Shown: in pieces, positions 36,716 to 48,194 of the stretch
Numbering within the stretch: position 1 is the stretch's first letter
Layout: each line of letters starts with the position of its first letter
DNA from: Rattus norvegicus
Lineage: Eukaryota; Chordata; Mammalia; Rodentia; Muridae
Assembly: GCF_036323735.1 (NCBI RefSeq)
Contig: NC_086022.1
Location: 72,732,702-72,796,701 of the forward strand
Reading direction: 5' to 3'
DNA: 64,000 nucleotides
Translations under genes and position numbers: made by a program
The notes under the pieces: generated by a model
Databases searched by the model: none
Seen by the model: only the letters and a program-made list of their open reading frames with translations
What the model was told of the DNA's origin: nothing

Positions 36716-36853
36716 AGCATAATTGGCCCCTAGAGATTTTCTTTGTAAAGTTTGAGAAAGTTACCTATTCCAAAGTCACTGTCTTCAAACTCCAAACATT
36801 CTCAGCTTTGCCATCCTTCAAAGGCACAGGGTGGCCTCCTGAGCTCTCCAAAG
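36716..36853 (+). promoter_or_regulatory. Candidate promoter/non-coding first exon of receptor C
   Basis: A TAATTG homeodomain-type core at 36720-36725 lies in a short block that also occurs upstream of receptor B. About 130 nt downstream is a full-consensus splice donor, AAG followed by GTGAGT, with the exon ending at 36853. A GC-rich TCCGGGGAC about 115 nt upstream of the core weakly resembles an O/E (EBF) site. The implied intron of ~5.7 kb would join the acceptor at 42583. The sequence matches are visible; the promoter and exon roles are inference from typical OR gene structure. Confidence 0.35.
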
Positions 36854-37359
36854 GTGAGTCAGAAATTTTTATTTCTTTAACACTCATTTATTAATATAAC
36901 TCACAAAACTAGGTTACTGAAGCCCATACCTCTCTAATACAATCCTCAAAGTGTGGTGGGTTCACACAATAGTTGTCCTGTCAGTTTAGTCCTTGGAAGC
37001 TGGATTCTAGTTCTTGAAGTCAGGAAGCCACAGTTTGCAAATGATTTAATGATTTACAGGATCCCAGACTGTGATGGGTTTAAGTCTCCTAAAAGTCATC
37101 CATCTCTGAAACTGTTCCCTACAACTGTCCCATCTAGTGCTGGCCAGAATGCCATGCATCTCTAGGAACAGTATCCACCCTTGTATGTAAAAAGTGAGGC
37201 TTAGATGGCACATGTTTGAAAATATTCTTACAGTTTTAAGGGTATTTTCACTTGTAAGTTCACTTCATAAGATTGTTGTGATAACATATGCTCAAACTCT
37301 GGGAGAGAGATAATGTTTTTATAAAATCTTGACTTCATATGTGTTAAAGCAGATCTGTC

Positions 37360-37980
37360 ATTTTAGAATAATACCTGGTTTTGCATAAGTAATCAATCCA
37401 ATATAAAGAGTAGTTTTAAGTAAGGAGAAAGATACAAAGACTGCAATGGTAACATGAAAATTATGGAGACTGGTTCTTAAAGGTCTGCCATTGAAGAATA
37501 AAGATATGAGTTTTAGTTCCAAAACCCACATATTTTTAAGCTGGGTTTCATGTTCCACACATGTATTCCTGGTGCTGGGGAAGCAGGAGCAAGCGGCTGT
37601 CAAGGTGGTGCACTGGTCAGACAGCCAAGTGTAATTGACAAACTCCAGGTTTCAATAAAAAATGAAAAATCAAGCTGGGCTTCATTGGAGGACCAAATAT
37701 TGAAGCTACTCTTGCTTCCCCAAACATGTAAACACACCAACATTCACCCGTGTCCACATACACATAAGAACTATATGTATTTCTACACAGAAGTGCTGGT
37801 TAGCTACCATTATGACTTGATTCTTCTCAATGCTCACTAAGTATTCTGAAACAAACGATAAAGCCTTCGTGGTTCATGGTTTTAATGTCAATGTGACAGG
37901 CTTCGTGTCTTTCTCTTTATTTAAAACTACTCTTTCTACTAGATTGATGACTTATACACAACCAAATATTGCCCTAAAAT
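37360..37980. repeat. Inverted repeat with ~457-nt spacer
   Basis: The 82 nt at 37360-37441, read on the minus strand, match 37899-37980 at 66 of 82 positions (hand count). A B4-type SINE lies in the spacer. Both arms fall in chance frames that give similar peptides (FVSFSLxKTTL). Origin unknown. Confidence 0.75.
37537..37775 (+). mobile_element. B4-type SINE, sense
   Basis: AAGCTGGGTTTCATGTTCCA ... CTGGTGCTGGGGAAGCAGGA gives a B1-like head; the CA-rich end (CCGTGTCCACATACACATAA) is B4-like. It sits between the arms of an inverted repeat. Confidence 0.6.
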
Positions 37981-38254
37981 TACTCTGGAGCAGAATAACA
38001 ATGCAACAACTAGCCAAGCGCAGAACAGGGTGGTGGGAGCAATGCCCACAGAGTCAGAGGACTGTAACTTATTATCTGCTCACACCCTCTGACCTTTGGC
38101 TTGTGCTCTCTGTGTGTTTTGCTCAGTCTTTCTGCCTTGATCTGTGTTTAGACTTTTACAAATCTGTCCTAAAGGATGAGGTTGAAAGGATATGCATACA
38201 TGGTGCAGTGCTCTCAGAAGCTGAGAGGGTATGGGATACTCTGTTGGAGCTGTA

Positions 38255-38358
38255 GTTATCTGTCATTCAGGGCTAGCATGTGGGTGGTGGGAACCAAAGT
38301 CAGCCACCTATAAGAACAGTGAGTGCTTTTGACCTCTGAGACATCTTTCCAGCTCCTG
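38255..38358 (-). mobile_element. B3-type SINE fragment, antisense
   Basis: GCATGTGGGTGGTGGGAACC and TGAGACATCTTTCCAGCTCC are antisense B3 signatures. Confidence 0.65.
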
Positions 38359-38654
38359 ATGGGCTCTGCCATGTAGGTTTTCTCTAAGGATGGTTGGAAA
38401 AAGAATCCCATGTGCACATTGACTCTGAAGTTACCACTGTCCAAAGCTGAAGACCTTGGATTTCCATGCTTACTACTTTGAGCAGAATTTTCAATGTTAG
38501 ATTCTAGAAAATGTTCATATGAAAGACTAAATCTAGTGGGCAAGAGTAAATAACAAAACTAAAACAATTAGAAGTACTGGTTTATAAAATGAGAGTTTAA
38601 CAATAAACAAATTGGTCACTATCTTTACAATGACATTCATAAATGCCACTGTCC

Positions 38655-38925
38655 AAAGTGTAAACATGGACAGACCCTTGGCTCCAGCTGCTTATGTAGT
38701 AGAGGATGTCATTGTTGGGCACCAATGCCAAGGCTGGACCCTCTCAGTGCAGGGGAATGTCAGGGTGGGGAGGTAGGAAGGGATGGGTAGATGGGTAGGG
38801 AAACAGCCTCATAGAAGAAGGTGGAGGGGGTATGGGATAGGGAGTTTATGGACGGGAAACCGGCACAGAGGATAACATTTGAAATGTAAAATTAAAAAAT
38901 CCAATAAAAATGAAAAGATTCTCTT
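38655..38925 (+). mobile_element. Old L1 3' end
   Basis: GGCTCCAGCTGCTTATGTAG, GCAGGGGAATGTCAGGGTGG, a G-rich tract and TAACATTTGAAATGTAAAAT, ending in CCAATAAAAATGAAAAG. Confidence 0.75.
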
Positions 38926-39284
38926 GAAGAAAAGTTAGGCTTATGACTCCTCTCATAGGTATCTTATCAGTGAGTTCTACTATTTTAGTTACATGTCTTC
39001 CTTGCTTTTCATACTCATTTTCAAAATGTAAAACATTTTTAATTTGGTCAAACATAAAATTACTTATAGCAGTAGTAAGTCACTGGGAAATAGACTTCAA
39101 TTATTTTACCATTGAGCAAAGGCAACATAGCTTTAAACACAAATTTTCTTCTTTCAAGAATATTTTTGAGATAGTTAAAGAAACATCACTTGTTTGGCTG
39201 TTGTTATATTTTAATAATTTTAATTCCAGGTTGTAGAAGCCTAAACAGTGTACATAAATGAGTAACTAACTATTCCTTTTTGCA

Positions 39285-39690
39285 GTTTTTCTTAATAGAT
39301 TTTTACCTTTGACAATTTCATATAAGTGTACAAAACATTCTGAGTACTGCTTCTTCTCCATTTTTTCCTTCCTCCTACCCTTCAGTCCTCTTTCCCCGAT
39401 AGACCTGATCCCCATGATTATGACTTTGGGTTCATTTTGTGTCCCACACAGTTTAATTAGGGTTCTCTGTGTGACCATGGGTTTGAAATTATTCATTAAA
39501 GTTTGAGAGCTTACCAGTGGGCGCTGTTCTCAACACACAGATTCTGTTAGTTGCAGGCAATTCTGTTGCATGCAGTAGGGCTCTTGAACCTCCTCTGCCT
39601 CCATAGCTGAGTAAAGATAGGGCTGACTGTGAGCCCAGTATCACTAGGTGCAGCTACTGCGAGTGCTTGGTTACTATGCCCATGTTTCAC
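39285..39690 (-). mobile_element. Old antisense L1 3' UTR
   Basis: Pyrimidine-rich antisense pattern with TTTGACAATTTCATATAAGT and AGTTTAATTAGGGTTCTCTG, followed by CTTACCAGTGGGCGCTG, typical of an old rodent L1 3' UTR read backwards. Confidence 0.5.
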
Positions 39691-40068
39691 TTAGAAAATG
39701 TTTTACTTGTAGCCCTTTTCTTATCTTTCATCTTTTTTTTCTCTGTGTTATCTTTTGCAACATTCCAAAGTTTTAAAGTGGTAGCATAAATGTCATTTTA
39801 GAGCTGAATCCTCAATGAGATTTTAGTCTCAGCATCTTGTGCGGCTAAGGATCTGAATTCACTTCCATTCACTACCAAAAATGGTTTCTCGAATTAAGAC
39901 AGTGAGTAGCTTTTGTCTTTCATAGAAACACAGATCCTGGAAGGTGCTTTGATGCCATATCAACTTACTACGGCTCCTAGGGCCTATGACTTCCTTGTTA
40001 TAGGTCGTCCACCAGGTTTAATGTACCAGTCATGAGTTCTCTCTCATGGAGTGGCCCTCAGATCCAAT

Positions 40069-40131
<63 letters not shown>

Positions 40132-41666
40132 CCACACACACTGTCCTGTGTACATAAACATGGGAGCATTGCTGCCCCAGTTACATATGAAGACTTGGGA
40201 GACAGAACTGGTGGTTTATTAGAGTTTGTCTAACACACAATATAGAAAAAATTATTGCTATTCATTTAAAGTACAGGTCACAATACAAACATTTTTAAAG
40301 TCATTTATCATATACTGGTATATATTATGTTTTATTTGTGTTTTAAATTTTTGTTTCAACCTTATGGCAAAACAGTAAGCCAAAAATAAATATGACTTTG
40401 ACTCTGTGTTGTTAGCAATATATGCTCACATATTTCTATTTAAGTGAGTGTGAGAAAAAATTTAATGGTAGAATTGCAGATATCTATAGCCAGTCTCTCA
40501 TGAGAAAAAGATAACAAAAAGGGAAAGGGGGAAAACGTTCCTCCACTAAATAAATACATTTTGAATCTTTCATTTCAAATATTTAGGATATAAACAAATG
40601 TCCCCAGAAAGGTTAGATATAATTATTTATTTGGAAAGCCCTCTTTACCATCAAATAAATGTAAAAAGTAACCTCAGGACACATATTCTCTAAGAGAAAG
40701 GAGCCTTTTGTAATGAACTAGGAAAAATGGATAAGTTTTCTACTAAGTTAGCTATATTTTGTAGTATGGTTTGTTCAGCTATTTATGGCTCTCTCAGTAG
40801 TGTTAGAGAGGCAGAAATAGACTCACATCTTCATACAAAACATTGTAAACACCAACAGCCCATATATGAAGAAAATCTGTAGCTAGTATGATTCTAGAAT
40901 AAATTATCCTTTTTACCTTGTGTAAAATGTGGTAGGATAAAAATAAGTTTAAATGTAAAGAGGAAGTATAAGCAAATTTATAAAGGAGTGACCATTGCTA
41001 TTTTCAGCATACTGTGCATTAATCTTAGGTACCCTAACAACATATACATGATGTGGTATCTAATGAACATTCCAAAAGCCCATAGGAGAGCCCATCAGCA
41101 GAGACACCAGTGTTTGTATTTACCTTTCATAATTACCCTGGTAGAGGCTGTTGGGAAAGTTACCCTAGTACACTGTTACAGAACTCTCTTCAAGTCATCG
41201 AATATAATCTTCATTCTGGAGTAATGGCTTACTTTGTCCCTTCTGTGACTGAGCAAACGGGAAAAAAATGTCCTTGAGGAGTCACAAGTTGCTAATGGTG
41301 TGAGGTAATGCTTTGTTGTCATTTTGGGTAGCACTTTATTAGCCACGGTGCTGGTTTTCACAGTCTGTTGGCCATTTGTCTCTCTTGAGAAAAGTGTGGT
41401 GGTCTAGTCATCATTTGATTACAAGCTTGGATTATTTAATGTTTCCTTTTGTTTTTGAGTTGTAGATGTTTCCTGGAGGACATTCTGGTCATGGGCACTT
41501 TATAGGGGATGCTTTGCAGGGGATTTGCCCATTCTGCTCTACTAATTGATTTCACACTTTACTTGTTCTCTCTTTTGCTGTACAGAATCTAAATAAGCTA
41601 CTAAATCAAACCACCCAACAAGAGACACTACTTTTTTTTGTATTTGGTTTGTTTCCTTGTTGTATG
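39691..41666. other. Gene-poor interval within the putative receptor C intron
   Basis: AT-rich, one (TG)n at 40070-40130, no other recognised repeat and no plausible gene. Confidence 0.5.
40070..40130. repeat. (TG)n microsatellite
   Basis: About 30 TG units, followed by CCACACACACTGT, so the region is partly self-complementary. Confidence 0.96.
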
Positions 41667-41803
41667 TTTAGACAGGATACTCATACTGTACCCCAGGATG
41701 CCAGGAACTCATCAAACAGCACAGGCTGGCATGTAATTCATGGAAATCTTTCTGCCTCAGCTTTCAAAGTGTTTATATTACAAGCATGAGCTATCACAGC
41801 TGC
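41667..41803 (-). mobile_element. Old B1-type SINE, antisense
   Basis: TTAGACAGGATACTCATACT ... CCAGGAACTCATCAAACAGC ... TATTACAAGCATGAGCTATC aligns with an antisense B1 layout. Confidence 0.65.
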
Positions 41804-42181
41804 TAAGCAATATCACTATGACTGTGGTTAATGCTGTATCTTGTACTCTTCTCTCTTTACTTGTAAGGATGAATCTCCAGTGGAAATGCAACTTGTCACC
41901 ATTAGGAAAATATTACTATTCAGTAGGAACATAACATTATGGTACACTTCATTAAATCCACCTCGAAGGCATGTGGGATTATTTCTTGCTATTATGGAAC
42001 ACCAAATCTTAAAATTGACATTTTGAATTGCAGTGGGAAACATGGACCAGTGGTATAATGTGGGTGATATAGAAGCCCTCTATTTGACACTGGAAAACTA
42101 TCTTTATCATTATTATCAACATGGTAGTTAAGACCTAATAATTAATTGAAATTATAGCCCCCAAATAAACTTGTGAAACAC

Positions 42182-42185
<4 letters not shown>

Positions 42186-42221
<36 letters not shown>
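42186..42221. repeat. (CA)n microsatellite
   Basis: 18 CA units about 500 nt upstream of receptor C. Confidence 0.95.
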
Positions 42222-42223
<2 letters not shown>

Positions 42224-42688
42224 CAAAGTTATAGAAAATAAGATTGAAATTGCTTAGCGATTGACTATATATGAAGATCCTTCAAAATATTTCATGCTTT
42301 AAAGATGTATTCTACTGTGGATGCTGAATAAAGCTTAGTATGAGATCTCTGCAGGAGAAATCCAATAACAAAAAAGTTAACTGAAACTGGACATCATCTA
42401 GAAATCAGAGACTTATTGTTCACAAAACCTTTTTTACCACAAAGAGTGGCACAATCCCCTAAATAAGATTTTGAATCTAAAATTACTTAATTTTCTTGCC
42501 ATTTAAGGTGAGATGTTTTGGAGAAGAATGATGTCCTAATAATTTAATTCATGAAGATCTCACTTCTTTTTTTTTAATTTCAGAAGCAGTGTTACATCTT
42601 ACTGTGATCTTCAGTGTGGATGATCTTGAAATTCAGACGTGTCAGCTTGCAGCATGGTTTGAAAACTACCTGTCCAGTCATGAAATTC

Positions 42689-43621
42689 ATGGGCCAGGAA
42701 TTTGTTAACCAAACGTGGGTGAATGAGTTTATCCTCTTGGGGCTCTCCAGTGATCAGAACACTCAGGTGTTTCTCTTTGTCCTGATCTTGGTCATGTACA
42801 TCATAACTGTTGTGGGAAATTCTCTGATTCTTCTCCTCATCAGACTGGACAGCAGGCTTCATACTCCTATGTATTTCTTCCTCAGTGTTCTGTCCATAGT
42901 GGATCTTTGCTATGGGAACAGTATTGCCCCACAAATGTTGGCTCACTTGGTTTTAGCCCAAAAGCTCATTTCTTTCCACAGTTGTGTGCTCCAGCTCTGT
43001 GTCTCCCTGGCCTTGGGTGGTTCTGAGTTCTTCCTTCTGGGAGCTATGTCCTATGACCGCTATGTGGCAGTATGCCATCCATTGCACTACTCTGTCATAA
43101 TGGATGAAGGACTGTGCCTGGGGCTGGCTGCCACCTGCTTGGTAGCTGGTTTTTTGAATTCACTGATGGAGACAGTAATCACCTTCCGTCTTCCTCTGTG
43201 TCACAATGTCATTAATCACTTTGCTTGTGAGACCCTTGCAGTACTTCGGCTAGCCTGTGTAGACATCTCTTTCAACAAGGTCATGGTGGCCATCTCAGGA
43301 TTTCTGGTGATCATGCTTCCCTGTTGCCTAGTTCTATTCTCTTATACTCGTATAGTCATTGCCATTCTACATATTCGCTCTACTCAGGGACGTCACAAAG
43401 CCTTTGGGACTTGTGCCTCTCACCTCACTGTAGTTTGTATGTGCTTTGGGGCCACAATCTTCACCTACATAGGGCCACATTCTGCCTCATCTGAGGACAA
43501 AGAGAAGATGGTTGCTCTGTTCTATGCTGTTGTGGCACCCACATTGAACCCTGTGATCTACAGCTTGAGGAATAAAGAAGTTATGGCTGCTCTTAGGAAA
43601 CTTGTTGAGAAATTAAGGTAA
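42689..43621 (+). CDS. Olfactory receptor C, class II, OR family 2-like, intact
   Basis: Odorant-type GPCR, 310 residues from the preferred start. Landmarks: NQT at 7-9, GN at 43-44, LHTPMY at 57-62, MSYDRYVAVCHPLHY starting at 120, KAFGTCASH at 237-245, and a TM7 motif that reads PTLNPVIY (284-291) instead of the usual PMLNPxIY. Very similar to receptor B, especially from TM5 to TM7. The 3' splice site is strong: a T-rich tract ending in AG at 42582-42583. Between it and the chosen start the frame is open and holds two more in-frame ATGs, at 42620 and 42680, so a protein with 3 or 23 extra residues is possible; 42689 gives the standard OR N-terminus. An AATAAA lies just after the stop codon (around 43626) but is too close to be assumed functional. 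No disabling mutation seen. Confidence 0.92.
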   Translation: MGQEFVNQTWVNEFILLGLSSDQNTQVFLFVLILVMYIITVVGNSLILLLIRLDSRLHTPMYFFLSVLSIVDLCYGNSIAPQMLAHLVLAQKLISFHSCVLQLCVSLALGGSEFFLLGAMSYDRYVAVCHPLHYSVIMDEGLCLGLAATCLVAGFLNSLMETVITFRLPLCHNVINHFACETLAVLRLACVDISFNKVMVAISGFLVIMLPCCLVLFSYTRIVIAILHIRSTQGRHKAFGTCASHLTVVCMCFGATIFTYIGPHSASSEDKEKMVALFYAVVAPTLNPVIYSLRNKEVMAALRKLVEKLR

Positions 43622-45117
43622 AAGAATAAAGATCTCAAGAGATCTGTGCCAAACTAGAAATCAGATAAATGTAGGAGAGATCTTGTACTTCAACAAGGAA
43701 AATTGATCACTGTGATCACATAGCTATGATTGAAGAAGTTTCTACACATGTTTAATGAGTTTTGTCACACAAAACAACACTATCTCAGTTACCTATGAGA
43801 TGTCCCCTTGCGGTCCTCTTCCTTTGATATGTAGTTATTTGTGGACTTCTTCCCTCTTTTGATCTTGACAGTCTGTTGATGAGAAGGGAATGAGCTTCAG
43901 CTTTTCTAAACACACTTGGCCTTGGATCCTTGTTCTGCCTTTCATTAACTATGCTCTCTGGTGAGTTTCTGAACTATGGAAACTATGGAAAATAATAAAC
44001 TTTCAGAGTGGCTACATAAATTAGCAGTAATCCATATTAAATCCTCACCCATCATCAATACAGGGAATGTTCACTTTTCTCCCTCCTTTAAGTGTTCCAA
44101 ATTGTCAACTAACTCAAAGACATACCCACCTTACTAATTCAAAACAAATTACTCTGTTTCACCTTTGAAGTTATGGATGCAATCAGTTGGAAATTTTGAG
44201 ATGTAGACTAAGCTCTGATGATTCTTGCCAAAGGAGAAAATTTTACATCAATTATAAATAAATGTTATAAATGCTTGATTTTTCTTTCATTTCAATAACT
44301 TCAGTCCTCTTAAGAATGAAGTGAGCTTTCTAGAATTTGCAATTAGAAATCTTTCATGTAGCTTGAACATTCTCAGATATGCCAAATATCAGCCTTGGTT
44401 TGGAGAGGGGTTTCTGAGAGAAGAGGTGTCTAGGACTGGCAAAACAAATGACTTGAAGTCAAATCATGGGTCCAAGTTGATGGCCTATGATCTGGTCAAG
44501 ACAGCTTTCCAGAATGCTCTGTGTCCTACTTTCTCTAGAGATCTTTAGACAGCTATCTATAAGACACAACTTTTGTCAATTATAAACCTCTCTGGATGGT
44601 TCATCTTTTGCAGATCAAAAGCCCAGTCTTTAGATATTTTACATATCTATTCAGTCTTCACCCTAGGTTCCTTTTGGATTATCGTATGAATCAGCATCCC
44701 ATGACCCCAGCCTCTTGATTCTTAGAAAAAGACAGTAAGCATAAGCACAAACAATAAAATAGCTGTGTGGGACCCTGCCCTGTCCTGTCCTGAAGGTCAC
44801 AGAATTCTACCATTTTGCTGCGACATAGATGTGACCTCATCTTCTGGCCTCATGCTATCTCTGATTATCATGCAGTTATTAACCTTGTAGAAAGGAAGAA
44901 CATGAAAATATGTACACTATTATACAAACAAGCCTTTCACCCACAGCAACCATCAAGACTTGTGGAGGCCTATACCCTGCTGACTCTGTTTCAGGGGCAG
45001 GAACCATGTCATGTTGTCCCTTACACATGATCAAGTTAGACTTGGCACAGGCAGTTTTAGAAAATTACATTATTTACAAAATTTATGTTGACTTAATATT
45101 TTATACAGTTGTATTTG
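43622..45117. other. Region 3' of receptor C
   Basis: No recognised repeat before the B2/B3 element. Short frames at 44321-44548 and 44815-45030 lack recognisable products. Confidence 0.5.
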
Positions 45118-45322
45118 AGAGGACTGGAGAGATGGTTCAGAAGGTCCCTTGCAGAGGTCTAGAGTTCAACTCACAGCATGCAAGATGCCTTACAACCCCT
45201 GGTACCACCAGGTCTAGGATATTCAACAGTCCTTTATAGACACCAGGAATATTCCACTCACATGCACAACACATCCACTACCACATGTACACGTAATCAA
45301 AAATAAAAATAAAACCTTTTAA
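45118..45322 (+). mobile_element. B2/B3-type SINE, sense
   Basis: Starts GGACTGGAGAGATGGTTCAG (tRNA-like A box), has GTCTAGAGTTCAACTCACAG (B box) and ends in an AAATAAAAATAAAACC tail. Confidence 0.88.
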
Positions 45323-45719
45323 AACTTGATGTATGTGTTTGTGTTTTTATGTATGTGGGTCTTCATGTATGTCTGGATTAAGGGGCAGGGATATTAACCA
45401 TGAAACAGAATATGAAAATTTGAATCATTGATTTATTTAAAATGTAACTTTAAATAACATGAAAATTAGAGAAATTTTTAGGAAGGTTTTCTTTTGCATC
45501 AATTAGGGGAGTGACTTGGAGCTCGTGCTGAGCTGACTGATATAACCATGCATTCTCTTAACACACTTCAAACTTCCTTTTTTACTTTTAAATAGTCTGT
45601 ATTCAACATTTTACCTTGCTTTAGTGTAGTTAATATGTTCATATTTTATATGGATATTCTAAATTTATATGTATATTGATTCCTACATAAAACTTTGTCT
45701 CTTTTCCTATAATATTCTC

Positions 45720-45829
45720 TCTCATTCTACTCTTTCTCTGTCTCTGTCTCTGTCTCTTTCTCTCTGTGTCTGTCTCCATCTCTGTCTCTGCCTCTGTCTC
45801 TGTGTGCGTGCGTGTGTGTGTGTGTGTAA
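45720..45829. repeat. CT/TCTG and TG compound microsatellite
   Basis: CTCTGT-type units followed by GCGTGCG and a TG run. Confidence 0.9.
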
Positions 45830-45936
45830 GCCAGGGACAAGTTTTAGGGTTTTTTTCCTTCCACTATGTTATTCTAGGGATTAAACTCAGGTCATCAGAC
45901 TTGGCAACAATCAGTCTTACCTGTTGAGACATTTGC
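45820..45936 (-). mobile_element. B3-type SINE fragment, antisense
   Basis: GCCAGGGACAAGTTTTAGGG, GGGATTAAACTCAGGTCATC and ACCTGTTGAGACATTTGCAA fit antisense B3; a CT/TG microsatellite precedes it. Confidence 0.65.
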
Positions 45937-46211
45937 AAGTTCTATATATGCTTTCAATTTGGAAAAGCCCCTGATTTTGGCTTTGGGAGATGAAGCTTGT
46001 GATACTGAATGGCAAAGGTTTCATCTTTGTGTCTTGCAAATATAGTACCCAGTCAAACACACCATTTATAATGTTGAGTTCATAACATTACTAACCTTAA
46101 TAAACTGGTATTTTGTCACTGTTCAGAAATTTTCATGTAATACTTTTATAACATAAATGTATTCAAGGTCTAAAGCTGTAGGTAAGATTAATTTCTACTT
46201 TCTCAGTGTTT

Positions 46212-46375
46212 CTCAGAGAAGGAAAGATGATTCAGTAGAAAAGGTTACATGCCACCAAGCTTCCTTGCCTAAATTGGATCTTTAGAACCTCATGATGGAA
46301 GGAGAAAACTGACTTCATCAATAAATACGTACATGCACTCACACACATACAAATATGTATGCACACATAGCAAAT
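46212..46375 (+). mobile_element. Old B3-type SINE, sense
   Basis: GAGAAGGAAAGATGATTCAG at the head, CATGATGGAAGGAGAAAACT in the middle and a CA-rich end. Confidence 0.65.
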
Positions 46376-46419
46376 GAGTGTTCAAAAGTATTTTCATTGG
46401 TTATTTTTTTTAAAAGAAC

Positions 46420-46540
46420 ACAAATTTGGAGGAAAATAGGAGTAGAGCTAGATGTGGAAGGAGTAAAAGAAGGAAATATGATCAGAATGCATTGAATGAG
46501 TGTATAAAACTCTCAGAGTGAATGAAAATGTTAAAGGGTT
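46420..46540 (+). mobile_element. Old L1 3' terminus
   Basis: Purine-rich run followed by ATGATCAGAATGCATTGAAT and AAACTCTCAGAGTGAATGAA, the usual end of an old rodent L1. Confidence 0.5.
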
Positions 46541-47014
46541 TTCACAGTACAGTATATAAATTTTATTAGAAAATGATGTCAGGTATTATTATGGCATATG
46601 GCTAGGGCTGTTTGTATTTAAGTATTGCGTTCTACTAAAGACCAATTGAAATCTTTAAAATCTAAATTCTCTGAATAGGAGGAAATAGCTAATATTTGAA
46701 AAAAGAAGAAATTATTGTTTCAAGTCAATTATCATTTGAGTCATTGTGGCTTTTTCAATTGCATAAAAATACAGAGATGGTTTATACAGTATCTGTTTCC
46801 TAGATCTGTCATTTTATTATTTTATTTTATCACTAATAAGAAGATGAAAATTTGGTGCACAGGAAATGTGGCTTAGTCTCCAGATAGTTTCATGACTGCT
46901 CTGACACTGTTTTTTCCTTAGTCAACGATTCCAGTAGTAAGGCAACCATGAAGGATTCTGGTTGAAAGGCAATTACTCAGTATACTTTCTTTTACTTTTT
47001 CTTTTACAGATGTT

Positions 47015-47082
47015 CTATCTATCTGTCTGTCTGTCTGTCTGTCTGTCTGTCCATCTACCTATCTATCTATCTATCTATCTAT
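47015..47082. repeat. (CTGT)n(CTAT)n tetranucleotide repeat
   Basis: About seven CTGT units followed by CTAT units. Confidence 0.93.
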
Positions 47083-47099
47083 GTATGCATAAGTGTATT

Positions 47100-47277
47100 G
47101 CCTGCACTTATATGTATGTATTAAGTATGTGGCTAGTTCCTAGAGAAGTCAGAAGAGGCTATCAGATTGCCAGAAACTAGAATTGCGGGTGGCTATGAGC
47201 AGTCATGTGGTCACACTGGCTCCTCTGCAAAAACGACAAGTTCTCTTAACCCCAGAAACATCTCTCCAGTCCATGAT
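47100..47277 (-). mobile_element. B3 SINE, antisense
   Basis: GAGAAGTCAGAAGAGGCTAT and AACCCCAGAAACATCTCTCC mark antisense B3, following a tetranucleotide repeat. Confidence 0.7.
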
Positions 47278-48194
47278 TTTCTTTCTTATAGTAAAATAAG
47301 TTGGTAAAACTCAGTTATCTTCAGCAATAATCTACATGTCAATGAATTACCAATATATATGCTCATGCCATATGTTTTTCCCTCTGACTTAAATATTTTA
47401 ATGGTGCCCACTTGCTATTAGCAGATATAATCTTATTTTCTACAATGATCTAAATGTCTTGTGCCTTCTGACTCCCATCTAATTCCACAGCATATCTTTC
47501 ATTTCCCACCATAACATCATCTCCTTTGCTATTCTGTTCACTTTGCAAACATGTAAGAAAGTACTTGTTTTGTTTAAGCAGTACTTTTCAGGAAGGTTTC
47601 TTTCAGCCTTTATCCCATGTTGCTACTTTTTTATGGGAATTGGGACAGGAATATGTGTTATCTGTGCTGTAGCAACACATAAATTTTCTCATTAAATATC
47701 TACAAATCAATAATTAGGCAATGCTTCTTTGTATAGAGACTGTACAGGTGAACTTATATTGAGGTCTGTCTCACTTACAAAATCATGATGTTACTGATAT
47801 TCTTTTTCTCTTCTATTGTCCCTATCTCACTCCTGATATGAAGTGCTTAGCATTTTTCTCTCTAGTGGGATGTAAATAATAGTCTGATTCCTCATATTTT
47901 GATACTTTCTTCTCAGTGTTGCATCTCTGATGGACTAAAGGAGCTTTAGTTGATATTAACAACTCACTCCCTTGTGAAGTTACCAAGAGCCTAACTGACA
48001 TAACACTTCTCTGGTTCAGTTTCTGAGTAGCCTCCATACTCCCCTTCCCCAGAATAAAGAACATTACAGTGATAGGGGCTTCAAGATAGCCTACAATCAG
48101 CTCTAATTACTAACCAATCTTTGTTGGTTAGGACCTAATGATGAATTCATTGATTCTAGTAGTTCCCTTATAACCTATAATTTGTTAGAACATT
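47278..48194. other. No recognisable feature
   Basis: AT-rich, no gene or clear repeat between a B3 element and an old L1. Confidence 0.5.

Noticed and set aside
37830..38255. 141-codon sense frame
   Set aside because: Part of it lies in one arm of an inverted repeat, which gives a similar peptide at the other arm; no known domain, no start or splice support.
44815..45030. Possible small gene downstream of receptor C
   Set aside because: 71-codon frame without recognisable motif, neighbouring splice signals or repeat relationship; not distinguishable from chance.
45669..45884. Leu/Ser/Cys-rich frame
   Set aside because: Generated by the CT/TG compound microsatellite.
47010..47085. Tetranucleotide array considered as a CRISPR-like or regulatory repeat
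   Set aside because: Simple CTGT/CTAT microsatellite without spacers; the genome is mammalian.
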